A stretch of DNA of 64,000 nt from Planctomycetota bacterium. GTDB lineage: Bacteria > Planctomycetota > Phycisphaerae > UBA1845 > UTPLA1. Position numbers and translations under genes: made by a program. The stretch spans positions 1 through 64,000 of the forward strand of contig QEVG01000012.1 in the NCBI GenBank assembly GCA_003576905.1, given 5' to 3'. The notes beneath the pieces are model-generated. The model was not told where the DNA came from, searched no databases, and worked only from the letters and a program-made list of their open reading frames with translations. Below are positions 24,175-33,389 of this stretch, one piece after another (within the stretch, counting starts at the first letter, position 1; the number at the start of each line of letters is the position of its first letter).

Positions 24175-25689
24175 ATGAAAACCGTTTACAAAGGCAATCG
24201 GCACCTGGCGAATGCGAGCGTGGTTATGTGGTTTTCGGCGCTGCCGCTCCTTTTTGCGTCGGGCTGTTTGTGGATGCCGCCCGCACCGGTCACGCGCGCG
24301 GACCTGGGCACTTCGCTGAAGCGATTCGAAAGAAGGTACGCCGCAAATCCGCCCGCCGGGGCACGCGTCGCCGAGTTGAGCCGGGCGTTCGATCAGGCCA
24401 CAACGAGCTTTTTCTTCGGCAATTACGCGGAGGTCGTCAAGGGAATTGAGGGCGCGGCCGCGATGCTTTCGGCAAACGGGCCCAGCGACGCGGAGCGCGT
24501 CGCCGCGTCTCTGAAGTTCCGGCTCACGCCATCGGCATATGTCCTCGGCAGCGGCGCGGCTCCCGGATTTCGACTGACGAGCATGTACGAAGTCACCCTT
24601 GCTTCCGAATCGGCGATCGTGCTGAAGCTCCGGGTCGTCAACGAGGCGGGCGAAAAAATTCACGAGCAGCCTATCGAGGTGCAGGGCGCTGCGTCGACGC
24701 GAATCGACATTCTCGGAACGCTCACGATCGATCTGACAAAGCTGAAGCGCGGAAACCATCGCGTCGAACTCGTGACCGCCGAAGGGGCGGCCTTTGCAGT
24801 ACTGAACTGGCCCGCCGTTGAAAGGTCGCCGGCCCAGGGGCGGGAGGCGAACGCGGCCCGGCTTGCTCCCCTTTCGTTCGATTCGCCGGCGCTTCAGCAG
24901 GCCCTGGCAAGTGCGCGGGCGCGAAACGCACTGCTACTCGATCCGCCTGGCGAAGATCGCGTGATCGAGTTCGTCATCGATCGCAGCGCATTGGAGGCGT
25001 CGGTCGCTGACGAGGTTGAAAGACTCGCGGCGGGTGAGAATCCCTATTTCCATCGTAAGGGTGACTACTGGCGGGTCTTCAAACGCGAGGGCGACGAGAT
25101 TCCGCTGCGCGTCTATTGCCCGGCCGGGCTCGACGTGGGCAAACCCGTGCCGGTGGTCGTGGCGTGGCACGGCTACGGGGGTGACGAGAACCTTTTCCCG
25201 GAGGGATACGGGGCGGGCCTCGTGAAGCGACTGGCGGATCAGCATGGGTTTCTGCTGGTGTGCCCTTTGACGTATCCGTTCCTGAACTCGCCCGTCGTGT
25301 TCGATCGGCTCCTGGAGGTGATCGGCCACGATTACACGATCGATGCGTCGCGCGTTTACGTAATGGGGCACTCGCTGGGCGCGGCATGTGCCGCAAGTAT
25401 TGCACCGCGGCGCGCGGATCGCATCGCCGCGGCCTGCCTTTTTGCCGGCGGGAGCAACCTCGCCGACGCGGATCGGCTCCCGCCGACCGTGGTCTTTCTC
25501 GGGGGAGCGGACCTTGTCTCTCCACCGGAGCGGAGCCGGCCCGGAGTGCAGGCGGCGATCGGCAAGGGGCTGCCGGTGGAATTGCGGGAAAAGCCCGATC
25601 TCGGGCACACGATCCTCGTGAGTGAATCGCTCGCGGATGGAGTCACGTTTCTGATGCAGAAAGTCCGGAGCGCGCCGCGGCGAAAGTGA
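24175..25689 (+). CDS. Lipoprotein alpha/beta hydrolase (esterase-like)
   Basis: A 504-residue exported protein. The N-terminus carries a lipobox (LLFASGC), so it is probably membrane-anchored by lipid. Residues 30-260 are an uncharacterised domain. The C-terminal 220 residues are an alpha/beta hydrolase of the PHB-depolymerase/esterase style: VVVAWHGYGGDENLFPEGYG, nucleophile elbow GHSLGAACAASIAP, an Asp in FLGGADLVSPP and the His in DLGHTILVSE. The start could also be 24169; 24175 leaves better spacing from GAG. Its stop overlaps the photolyase ATG by one base. Confidence 0.82.
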   Translation: MKTVYKGNRHLANASVVMWFSALPLLFASGCLWMPPAPVTRADLGTSLKRFERRYAANPPAGARVAELSRAFDQATTSFFFGNYAEVVKGIEGAAAMLSANGPSDAERVAASLKFRLTPSAYVLGSGAAPGFRLTSMYEVTLASESAIVLKLRVVNEAGEKIHEQPIEVQGAASTRIDILGTLTIDLTKLKRGNHRVELVTAEGAAFAVLNWPAVERSPAQGREANAARLAPLSFDSPALQQALASARARNALLLDPPGEDRVIEFVIDRSALEASVADEVERLAAGENPYFHRKGDYWRVFKREGDEIPLRVYCPAGLDVGKPVPVVVAWHGYGGDENLFPEGYGAGLVKRLADQHGFLLVCPLTYPFLNSPVVFDRLLEVIGHDYTIDASRVYVMGHSLGAACAASIAPRRADRIAAACLFAGGSNLADADRLPPTVVFLGGADLVSPPERSRPGVQAAIGKGLPVELREKPDLGHTILVSESLADGVTFLMQKVRSAPRRK

Positions 25690-27296
25690 TGAAAGCAGAA
25701 CGACCCCTTCGTCACCTTGTGATCGTACTTGGAGATCAGCTTGACGCCGGTTCTTCGGCATTCGATGGGTTTGATGCGCGGTGCGACGCCGTCTGGATGG
25801 CGGAAGTCGCATCGGAATCCACAATCGTCTGGTCGCACAAGGCTCGGACCGCGTACTTTCTTTCGGCGATGCGCCATTTTCGGGATACGCTTTGCGATAG
25901 CGGCATCCGTGTGTGCTACAGGAAGCTCGATGACCGCGACAACCTCGGCTGCTTCCAGTCTGAGCTCGAGGCATTCGTTCGAAAACGCCGACCGAATCGG
26001 CTGATCGTCGTGGAACCGGGCGAGTGGCGTGTGCGGAAACTCCTCGAAGCGACGGCGCGTCGTCTTAGGCTACCCCTGGATATCCGCGTTGATCGCCACT
26101 TTCTTTGCTCGGCGGCGGAGTTCTCCGCCCACGCGCGAAACCGCCGTCAGCTACGGATGGAGCACTTCTACCGGGGCATGAGGAGGCGACTTGGGATTCT
26201 CATGGACGGCGATCGGCCGGTCGGCGGATCCTGGAATTTCGACGCCGAAAACCGCGGCGCATTCGGGCGCTCCGGCCCTGGTGAGATCCGGCCTCCCCGG
26301 TCGTTCAGGCCGGATTCGACGACACGTGACGTGATCAGCCTTGTGGAGCGTCGGTTCGCAAGCCACCCGGGAAGTCTGGCGCCATTCGACTGGCCGGTGA
26401 CGCGAGAACAGGCGCTAGCAGCGCTTCGGGACTTCATCGAGCATCGGCTACCGGGATTCGGCCGGGTGCAGGACGCCATGTGGATGAACGAGCCGTACCT
26501 GTATCACTCCCGGCTTTCCGCGGCGATGAATCTGAAGCTGTTAGACCCCCGCGAGACAATTGCGGCGGCCGAGGCGGCGTTGCGGGCCGGACACGCTCCC
26601 CTCGCGGCGGTCGAGGGCTTCATTCGCCAGATACTCGGCTGGCGCGAGTATGTTCGCGGTGTCTACTGGCTGCACATGCCGGACTATCTCGACCGCAATG
26701 CGCTCGACGCCGAGGCGCCGCTGCCCGATTTCTACTGGACGGGTGAGACAGAGATGCAGTGCCTACGGCATTGCATCAGTCAGACGCTTTCCCTGGGATA
26801 TGCGCATCACATACAGCGGCTCATGGTGACAGGGCTATTCGCGCTGCTGTTGGGAGTCCGGCCACAGGAAGTGCACGCATGGTACCTTGGCATGTATGTG
26901 GATGCGGTGGAATGGGTCGAGTTGCCCAACACGCTTGGAATGTCGCAGTATGCCGACGGCGGGATCATGGCATCCAAGCCGTACGTCGCGACGGGCAAGT
27001 ACATTCAACGAATGAGCAACTACTGCGAAGGCTGCACGTTCGACCCTGCCGCGGCGACGGGGCCCAGCGCGTGCCCATTTACGACGCTCTACTGGGATTT
27101 TCTCATGCGACATGATAAGCGGCTCCGGGCCAGTCCGCGGATGGCCCTACAGCTTCGGAATCTGGCGAAACTTTCGCGCCGGGTCAGGGGCGAAATCAGC
27201 CGGCGGGCGGACGGGTTTCGCGTCCAATTAACCGTTCGCGCGACCAGTCCCGGCGAGGTCGCGGGCTCCTCGCGTCGCAGGGGCGGGCAGCCATGA
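25689..27296 (+). CDS. Iron-sulfur bacterial cryptochrome/photolyase (FeS-BCP, (6-4) photolyase type)
   Basis: A 535-residue protein of the photolyase-related (DPRP) family, repairing (6-4) photoproducts with FAD and a [4Fe-4S] cluster. It starts RHLVIVLGDQLDAGSSAFDG. The FAD/DNA domain shows ILGWREYVRGVYW, HIQRLMVTGLFALLLGV and LPNTLGMSQYADGGIMASKP. Four cysteines (C358, C446, C449, C462) have the same spacing as the cluster ligands of Agrobacterium PhrB (350, 438, 441, 454 as I recall them). The ATG overlaps the previous stop (TGATG). It complements the CPD photolyase of the divergent operon. Confidence 0.93.
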   Translation: MKAERPLRHLVIVLGDQLDAGSSAFDGFDARCDAVWMAEVASESTIVWSHKARTAYFLSAMRHFRDTLCDSGIRVCYRKLDDRDNLGCFQSELEAFVRKRRPNRLIVVEPGEWRVRKLLEATARRLRLPLDIRVDRHFLCSAAEFSAHARNRRQLRMEHFYRGMRRRLGILMDGDRPVGGSWNFDAENRGAFGRSGPGEIRPPRSFRPDSTTRDVISLVERRFASHPGSLAPFDWPVTREQALAALRDFIEHRLPGFGRVQDAMWMNEPYLYHSRLSAAMNLKLLDPRETIAAAEAALRAGHAPLAAVEGFIRQILGWREYVRGVYWLHMPDYLDRNALDAEAPLPDFYWTGETEMQCLRHCISQTLSLGYAHHIQRLMVTGLFALLLGVRPQEVHAWYLGMYVDAVEWVELPNTLGMSQYADGGIMASKPYVATGKYIQRMSNYCEGCTFDPAAATGPSACPFTTLYWDFLMRHDKRLRASPRMALQLRNLAKLSRRVRGEISRRADGFRVQLTVRATSPGEVAGSSRRRGGQP

Positions 27297-27733
27297 ACGA
27301 GACCCGCTTGAATGCCATTCTGCTGACGCAGCTCGCGGCGACATGGTTCATGGTGGGCCTGATCTGGCTTGTGCAGATCGTTCACTACCCGCTCTTTTCC
27401 CGCGTGGGTGCCGCGAATTTCAGCGTCTATGCTCGCCGCCATCAGCGGCTTATGACGTTCGTCGTCGCGCCGCCGATGATCGTGGAGCTTTTCTGCAGCG
27501 CGCTTATCGTCTGGGCCCGGCCGGCGTCGGCACTGGCGTGGATCGGCGCGGGCCTGGCGGCGGCGATCTGGCTATCGACCGCGCTCGTTCAGGTGCCGAT
27601 GCACGAGCGTTTGTCCGGGGGGTTTGACGCGCGGGGGCACGCCCTCCTGGTGCGGACCAACTGGCTGCGGACGGCGGCGTGGTCGGCGCGCGGGGTACTG
27701 GCGATCGTCATGCTTGCGACGTGGTGGCGCTGA
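27293..27733 (+). CDS. Four-helix membrane protein of the light-response operon
   Basis: A 146-residue protein with about four membrane helices. The motif WLVQIVHYPLFSRVGAANFS and the paired His in YARRHQRL, plus VPMHERLSGG near the third loop, look conserved-type and could bind a metal or cofactor. I do not know its function. It overlaps the FeS-photolyase stop by 4 bases (ATGA). Last gene of the operon; the next gene is convergent with 18 bases between. Confidence 0.75.
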   Translation: MNETRLNAILLTQLAATWFMVGLIWLVQIVHYPLFSRVGAANFSVYARRHQRLMTFVVAPPMIVELFCSALIVWARPASALAWIGAGLAAAIWLSTALVQVPMHERLSGGFDARGHALLVRTNWLRTAAWSARGVLAIVMLATWWR

Positions 27734-27751
27734 GGGCCGTCCGGGAGGGCA

Positions 27752-30316
27752 TCAGGGCGCGAGCAGCAGCGTCGTGAAGAGCTGAACATCGAGCGCGTCA
27801 CTCCAGCCGTCGTTGTTGAGGTCGGCCGTGCAGCTCTCGGGCGGAGCCCCGACGAGGGAAGCCGCGAAGGGAGGCACGTCGAGCGGGGTCAGCAGACCGT
27901 CGCCATTAAGGTCGCCGGACTGGCATTGCGCCGGGGCGAATTCGTGCGCGCCGATGTCCACGACCGGCGCGGGGCCGACGCCTGTGTCGGCGATAAGCGG
28001 AATATCCACGCGCCGAGGGCCGCCGGAGAAGTCGGCCGTCAGTTCTATCGGAACCGCACTCGTATCGCCGGCGTCAATCCCTCCCGAGCCGGGCATGAGG
28101 CGCACGTCGTCATCGGCGGTGCCGGGCACGTCGTCGCGGCCCGCCGGGTCCGTGAAGCGCGGATCGTTTCCGCTGTTTCCAGCACCGCCGAGCGCGCCGG
28201 ACCAGCCCTCGACAATCGAATAGTCGATGTACGTCTGCCCGGCGAAGTTCCAGATCTGCCGCTCTTCGCTGTTGCCGAAGTCGGCGGTGTTGCCCCAGAG
28301 GATGCAACTGGTGACGGCCGGGCCGTCAGAGTCGTTGGCGATTGCGCCGCCAGTTGAGCCGCCGTCGTTGAAGGCCATCGTGCAGTTGACGACGGTCGGG
28401 CTGCTCGCGGCGAAGGTAGTCATCGCGCCGCCGTAGTTGCTGATCGCGATGTTGCCGGTGAAGACGCATCCGGCGATCAGGGGATTGCTGGCGATGATGT
28501 CGAACGCGCCGCCGTGAAAGTCGGCGACATTGCCGTGGAAACCGCAGTTGATGTAGGACGCCGTGCTGTTGGCGCTGTTTTCGACCGCGCCGCCGTACGC
28601 GCTCAAGTTGCCAATGAAGCGGCACGAGGTGAAGACCGCCGGGCTGTCGTAGTTCACCACCGCGCCGCCGACGTAGCCGGCGAAGTTTCCGTCGAACAGG
28701 GTGTTCGCCACCTCGGGGGCGCTCGCGTTCACGTTGGCCATGGCCCCGCCGCCGGGGAAATTGTCCGGATCGGCGGCGTTGTTCACGAAGGCGCAATCGG
28801 AGACTGCGGGGCTGCCGGTGTCGCAGTACATTCCTCCGCCAAGCTGGCCGGCGGTGTTGTCCTCGAAGCGGAGGTTGGAGAGCGTGGGTGATGCATCAAG
28901 CACGCGCATGCCGCCGCCACGCGGATTAAAGAAAACCGACTCCGTATTGGCATTGCCATCCTGAACAATGAAGCCATCGAGGATTGCCGTCGCGTCCACG
29001 TCCTCGGCGACCACAACGTGCATGGAGTTGTCGGAAGCGTCGCCGGGCAGGCCGATGTCTCCGGAGAGAACAGTGGGGTTCAGGGCCGGGTTCCTCTGTG
29101 TCACGACCGTTTCATTGCCAATGAAGCCGCCGTAGAGGGCGAGGTTGTTTTGGAGCCGAAACGAGAGCTGCCGCAGGCCCTCGCTGAGGTCGGCGTGGTA
29201 AACGCCTTGAGCGACCCAGATCTCCAGCACGTCGCCGCGCGATCGGACGGCCTGGCAGATGGCGTGATGAAGGTCGTTCAGCGCAGTGCCCCAGGTCAGG
29301 CCGTCGCCGCCGGGCGGCGCGCCGGCATTGACGCGAAGCACCGGGGGGAGGCCGAAGACCGGCAGGACACGATAGTTGGCGACGATATGCCGCGTCTGGT
29401 TAATCGTTCGGGCGTTGTCGGCAAGGGTCGTGCCGGTCGGGCGACCGAAGTACGTCACGTCCGGGTTTGAGAAATAGGGGATGGTCGGGTTGGCCTGAAA
29501 GACGGCCATGATGGTGTGCCATTCGTCGAGGGGATCGTTGTAGCCGTAGGAATAGGGGAAGTACGCATCGTTGAAGGCGTTTGGCGGGTCGTGCGCGCAG
29601 CCGAGGTTATGGCCGATCTCGTGGGCGAGGGTGTAGAGATCCCAGTTGTCCCAGCGCATTTCGAAGTAACCGGACTTTCCAGAGGGGTTCGTTGGCGCGA
29701 AGACACGCCCGCCGACTTCGAGGACGTCCACCCAGAGGCCGACGAGGTCTGCGGAGAACTGATCGCGGAGGGTGTGGGCGGCGGCCAGGGCGCCCGTTCC
29801 GGCGAGCAGGGCCGCGCCGTCCTGCGTGCTGTCGCCGGTTTCAGCGTAGGCGACCTCGGCGCGGTGCACGACGTTGAGGAAGGTGTCGATCTCGCTGTTG
29901 TTGAATGCGAGATTCGCGTCGGCGACGGCGGCTGTGATGAGATTGTTGATCGCGGCGGTGCCGCCGGCCGCGGCCCGCGCGGTGGCGGTATAGACGATGA
30001 GCAGGTCAATGGTCGTGCCGTCGTCGCATCCGGTGGCGACGGGTATTCCGCGCGGGGTGGAGCGATCGCCGGCACGGGCCGCGAAATTTGCGAATTTGGG
30101 ATCGGTCCCCGGTCCGCCGAGCCGGGTCGGTTCCGAGAGGTTTACGGCGGTCGCGCATGAGGTCGTGCCGCAGCCGACGACGCGCACGCGCTCCTGCGCG
30201 CGGGCGTGCGGATGATTCACGAGGCCGCCGCCGAGCAGTGTGGCTAGGAGCGCGGAAAGGCCGCACGTTGCGCGGGCCGTCGCACGGCCCGACCGAGGGT
30301 GTTTGACTAAAGTCAC
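27752..30316 (-). CDS. Secreted metzincin protease with beta-helix repeats and dockerin-like end
   Basis: An 854-residue exoprotein. The start is the GTG at 30316, with GGAG 7 bases upstream, followed by a signal peptide (cleavage near ARAQ). The protease domain spans about 80-330, with the zinc motif HEIGHNLGCAHD and a Met-turn in HTIMAVF. Residues about 340-740 are parallel beta-helix-type repeats of the GGGMxxxxxSxPxxxxxxFxxN kind. The C-terminus has two dockerin-like loops (GDLNGDGLLTPLDV and ADLNNDGWSDALDV). It probably acts on proteins outside the cell. Confidence 0.85.
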   Translation of the reverse strand: MTLVKHPRSGRATARATCGLSALLATLLGGGLVNHPHARAQERVRVVGCGTTSCATAVNLSEPTRLGGPGTDPKFANFAARAGDRSTPRGIPVATGCDDGTTIDLLIVYTATARAAAGGTAAINNLITAAVADANLAFNNSEIDTFLNVVHRAEVAYAETGDSTQDGAALLAGTGALAAAHTLRDQFSADLVGLWVDVLEVGGRVFAPTNPSGKSGYFEMRWDNWDLYTLAHEIGHNLGCAHDPPNAFNDAYFPYSYGYNDPLDEWHTIMAVFQANPTIPYFSNPDVTYFGRPTGTTLADNARTINQTRHIVANYRVLPVFGLPPVLRVNAGAPPGGDGLTWGTALNDLHHAICQAVRSRGDVLEIWVAQGVYHADLSEGLRQLSFRLQNNLALYGGFIGNETVVTQRNPALNPTVLSGDIGLPGDASDNSMHVVVAEDVDATAILDGFIVQDGNANTESVFFNPRGGGMRVLDASPTLSNLRFEDNTAGQLGGGMYCDTGSPAVSDCAFVNNAADPDNFPGGGAMANVNASAPEVANTLFDGNFAGYVGGAVVNYDSPAVFTSCRFIGNLSAYGGAVENSANSTASYINCGFHGNVADFHGGAFDIIASNPLIAGCVFTGNIAISNYGGAMTTFAASSPTVVNCTMAFNDGGSTGGAIANDSDGPAVTSCILWGNTADFGNSEERQIWNFAGQTYIDYSIVEGWSGALGGAGNSGNDPRFTDPAGRDDVPGTADDDVRLMPGSGGIDAGDTSAVPIELTADFSGGPRRVDIPLIADTGVGPAPVVDIGAHEFAPAQCQSGDLNGDGLLTPLDVPPFAASLVGAPPESCTADLNNDGWSDALDVQLFTTLLLAP

Positions 30317-30530
30317 TTGGTTTCTCCGGTGGCCCGCTCGGCCGGTCTGGGCCACATTTTACACGAATGGAGGGCGGGGATTCAATTCGGTGCGCGGGCA
30401 GGTGCCGCCGGGGAAACCGAAAAACGGGACGGTGCCCGGCGGGGCGGCGGGGAACAGAGTCGGGACAGGCGAACGGGCCCGCACCGGTCACGACTTCGGC
30501 GCGGCCGCAGAGCGAAGTGGGGCACCGTGC

Positions 30531-30536
30531 TATGAT
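30531..30536 (+). promoter_or_regulatory. Candidate -10 box upstream of larE
   Basis: TATGAT is 44 bases upstream of the larE start. No clear -35 hexamer lies 16-18 bases before it. The assignment rests on the -10 match and position only. Confidence 0.3.
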
Positions 30537-30580
30537 AGACCCATTGCCACACCGCACGTGGAGGGACGAGGCGCGAAGTG

Positions 30581-31423
30581 ATGCGAGACGACACCCTTGC
30601 AATTCGGCTTCAGAAGATGCGCGACATCCTGCGCTCGCTTAAGCGGGTCGCGGTCGCGTTCAGCGGGGGCGTTGATTCGACGTTTGTGCTCAGGGTCGCC
30701 GTGGACACGCTCGGGCGCGAAAACGTTCTCGCCGTGACCGGGCGCAGCGCGAGCGTCGCCTCAGGCGAATTTGACGACGCCGTGCGGCTCGCGGCGACGA
30801 TCGGCGCGGAGCATGTCATCCTCGACACGCACGAATTTGAGGATGCCAACTACCTCGCCAACCCGGCGAACCGCTGCTATTACTGCAAGACCGAGTTGTA
30901 CTCGCGCATGGCCCCGCTTGTCGCTGCTCGTGGTTTTCGTGCCATCGTCAACGGCACCAATGCCAACGACCTCGGCGACTACCGCCCAGGCCTCACCGCC
31001 GCCAAAGAGCACAATGTCCGCGCCCCCGCCGCCGAGGTCGGGCTGACCAAGGCGGACATCCGCGCGCTGTCCGCGCAGATGGGCCTGCCGACGCACGACA
31101 AGCCCGCCGCGCCGTGTCTTTCCAGCCGCGTGCAATATGGGGAGGCGATTACGCCGGAGAAGCTGCGCATGATCGAGCGGGCGGAAACAGTCCTTCGCGA
31201 TCTCGGCTTCCGCGAATGCCGTGTACGACACCACGACAAGCTGGCGAGGATTGAAGTGCCCGCCGCTGATATTGAACGGCTTGCATCGGAAGATGTACGC
31301 GCGCGAATCGACGAGGCGTTTCGCGAGATCGGGTACCAGTACATCACGCTGGACCTTCGCGGGTTCCGGAGCGGTAGCATGAATGAAGTGATCGCGTTCG
31401 GCGTGCGGCAGGCGGCTCGTTAG
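30581..31423 (+). CDS. larE: ATP-dependent sacrificial sulfur transferase LarE
   Basis: A 280-residue PP-loop enzyme with VAVAFSGGVDSTFVLRVA, the ATP-pyrophosphatase loop. LarE adds sulfur to the nickel-pincer nucleotide precursor used by lactate racemase-type enzymes. The sacrificial cysteine of Lactiplantibacillus LarE (C176) has an apparent equivalent at C179 in PAAPCLSSR, so this looks like the self-sacrificing type, not the iron-sulfur type. Start ATG 30581 with GAGG upstream. larB, larC and larA homologues are not in the window. Its stop is one base from the convergent pseudouridine synthase stop. Confidence 0.92.
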   Translation: MRDDTLAIRLQKMRDILRSLKRVAVAFSGGVDSTFVLRVAVDTLGRENVLAVTGRSASVASGEFDDAVRLAATIGAEHVILDTHEFEDANYLANPANRCYYCKTELYSRMAPLVAARGFRAIVNGTNANDLGDYRPGLTAAKEHNVRAPAAEVGLTKADIRALSAQMGLPTHDKPAAPCLSSRVQYGEAITPEKLRMIERAETVLRDLGFRECRVRHHDKLARIEVPAADIERLASEDVRARIDEAFREIGYQYITLDLRGFRSGSMNEVIAFGVRQAAR

Positions 31424-31424
31424 T

Positions 31425-32630
31425 TCAAATCGGCACGCTCCCGGTCGCCCTCGGCTGTATCTCGTCAATCTCGCAATCGGGCACACCCAGTAGACGCAGG
31501 AACTCGCGCATGTCCGACGCGAGCGGCGCGGAGACGGTCAAGGGCTTCTGGTGGATCGGGTGCGTGACCGTCAACCGCGCGGCGTGAAGGAGTTGCCGCG
31601 TGAAGTAGGGCGTGTCGCCGTCCTCCGGGCGTCCGGAAACCTGGTGCCGCGAGACATGTCGCCCGCCGTAGAAGGGGTCGCCGACGATCGGGTGCCGGAT
31701 GTGTGACATGTGAATACGGAGCTGGTGCGTACGGCCGGTCTTCGGGTGCAACTCCACCAGGCTGTACCCGCGGATTCGCTTGAGAACGCGGTAACGCGTT
31801 ACCGCGGACTTGGACAGCTTTTTCTCGAACTTGCCGCCCATCCGCTCGGCGAAGCCCGTCGCCACGTACCGGTCGTGCACGGTCGGGTGCTGGCCGATCG
31901 GCACGTCGATGATGTCCTCGTCGAATTCCGGCTCGCCGTGGACGAGGGCCAGGTACACCTTCTGCGTCGTGCGGTCCTCGAACTGCCGCGAGAGCCGCCA
32001 GTGCGCCTCGTCGGTCTTGGCCACGATCATGATGCCCGTCGTGTTCTTGTCCAGCCGGTGCACGATGCCGGGGCGGAAGGGGTCGTCTGTTTTGGCCAGC
32101 GCCTTGCAGTAATGGGCCAGCCCGTTGGCGATGGTCCCACCCTGCGTTCTGCTCGCCGGATGGACGATGATCCCCGCGGGCTTGTTGAGTGCCAGCACAT
32201 AGTCATCCTCATACACGATATCCAGCGGGATCGGCTCCGGCGCGACGTCGTAGGCCGGGGGCGGCGGGAAGTTGATCTCAATGACGTCGCCGCCCTCCAT
32301 TTCGTAGCTCTTCTTGGTCGGGCGGCCGTTGACGAGGATGTCGCCCTGCTTGATCAGCCGTTGAATGGCCATGCGCGAAACGCGCGGGAACTTCGCGATC
32401 AGGTACTTGTCGAGCCGCCGGCCCGGCAGCTTTCGGCGAACCTCGATGATCGCCCGGCGCCCGGTCTCTTCCTCCGGGGCTTCCACGACGAGCGCGTCTT
32501 CATCTCCGGCTCGAAGCGCGCGCGGCTCCGTTGCGTCGGCCAGGGCGTCGGCGAAGCCGAAGGCCTCGACCAAATCGCTTTCCGGCTCGCCGTCGTCCGT
32601 CCTTTCAGGCACGTCTTTCTCAGGCTTCAT
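31425..32630 (-). CDS. RluD-like 23S rRNA pseudouridine synthase
   Basis: A 401-residue pseudouridine synthase of the RluA/RluD family. Residues 1-65 are an acidic, Glu/Asp-rich extension. An S4 RNA-binding domain follows (RRLDKYLIAKFPRVSRMAIQ and KQGDILVNG). The catalytic core shows GIVHRLDKNTTGIMIVAKTD, with the nucleophilic Asp in HRLDK, and HPKTGRTHQLRIHM. RluD modifies 23S rRNA helix 69 in other bacteria; the exact target here is inferred. Start at 32630; no good ribosome binding site is visible. Confidence 0.9.
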   Translation of the reverse strand: MKPEKDVPERTDDGEPESDLVEAFGFADALADATEPRALRAGDEDALVVEAPEEETGRRAIIEVRRKLPGRRLDKYLIAKFPRVSRMAIQRLIKQGDILVNGRPTKKSYEMEGGDVIEINFPPPPAYDVAPEPIPLDIVYEDDYVLALNKPAGIIVHPASRTQGGTIANGLAHYCKALAKTDDPFRPGIVHRLDKNTTGIMIVAKTDEAHWRLSRQFEDRTTQKVYLALVHGEPEFDEDIIDVPIGQHPTVHDRYVATGFAERMGGKFEKKLSKSAVTRYRVLKRIRGYSLVELHPKTGRTHQLRIHMSHIRHPIVGDPFYGGRHVSRHQVSGRPEDGDTPYFTRQLLHAARLTVTHPIHQKPLTVSAPLASDMREFLRLLGVPDCEIDEIQPRATGSVPI

Positions 32631-32738
32631 GGAACGCCATTGTAGGGGATGGCCCCCCGGCGGGGCCACGATTGGCGAAGCGGCGGGGATTGATTAGCCT
32701 TGCGGCTCGCGCCGCAAGGCCCGCGCGGGAGGTCGTTC

Positions 32739-33314
32739 ATGCTGTCGATGGAAGAGAGAGCCGCCCTTGCCAAGCCGGTCCGTACACTTCAGATGATCGT
32801 GATCGCCCTGCTGATGGGCGTAGTCAGCTTCAATGTCGTGGTGCTGGTCCTTCGCCCGGGCGAGGCGGGGGGAACTCGTGCGCCCATCACACCGCATTCG
32901 GCCCGCGTCCTCGGGTATGCGGCGCTGGCCGTCGGAATCGCCGCGCTGCTGGGCCTGCCGCCGCTGGCGCGTCTCCTGGTGGCATCGGGGAGAAGGTCAA
33001 TCGCGCGCGGATCGGCGCCGACACTTTCCGTCGGCGCGATGCGGACGGAAACGCGGGAACCGTTCATGCAGTCCGCCAAGGGACGGCTCTTTCAGCTCTA
33101 CTTTACGCGGACGATCGTTTCGGCGGCGCTCGTGGAGGGGGCCGCGTTTGTCAATCTTGTGGCCTGCATGCAGGCGAGTTGGATGCCGAACCTGTACGTG
33201 ATCGTTCTGCTGGCGGTGGCGCTGGCGGCGCAGACGCCGACGATGATGCGGGTGGAGACCTGGCTGGAGCGTCAGGAGCGGATGCTCGAACAGGATCGGT
33301 CGTTGAGCGTTTGA
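32739..33314 (+). CDS. Four-helix membrane protein of unknown function
   Basis: A 191-residue hydrophobic protein with about four membrane helices (around 15-38, 57-79, 130-150 and 155-172). The ATG at 32739 has a near-perfect GGAGG 7 bases upstream, which decides the start. I recognise no motif. It lies between divergent and co-oriented genes (RluD-like and DedA) with no evident functional tie. Confidence 0.7.
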   Translation: MLSMEERAALAKPVRTLQMIVIALLMGVVSFNVVVLVLRPGEAGGTRAPITPHSARVLGYAALAVGIAALLGLPPLARLLVASGRRSIARGSAPTLSVGAMRTETREPFMQSAKGRLFQLYFTRTIVSAALVEGAAFVNLVACMQASWMPNLYVIVLLAVALAAQTPTMMRVETWLERQERMLEQDRSLSV

Positions 33315-33389
33315 TTCAGATGAGCTTCACGGCAGTTGCGTGCTGCATTATCATGCCGGTCAGTCAAGCAAAGCCACCGGGAAGAATGA

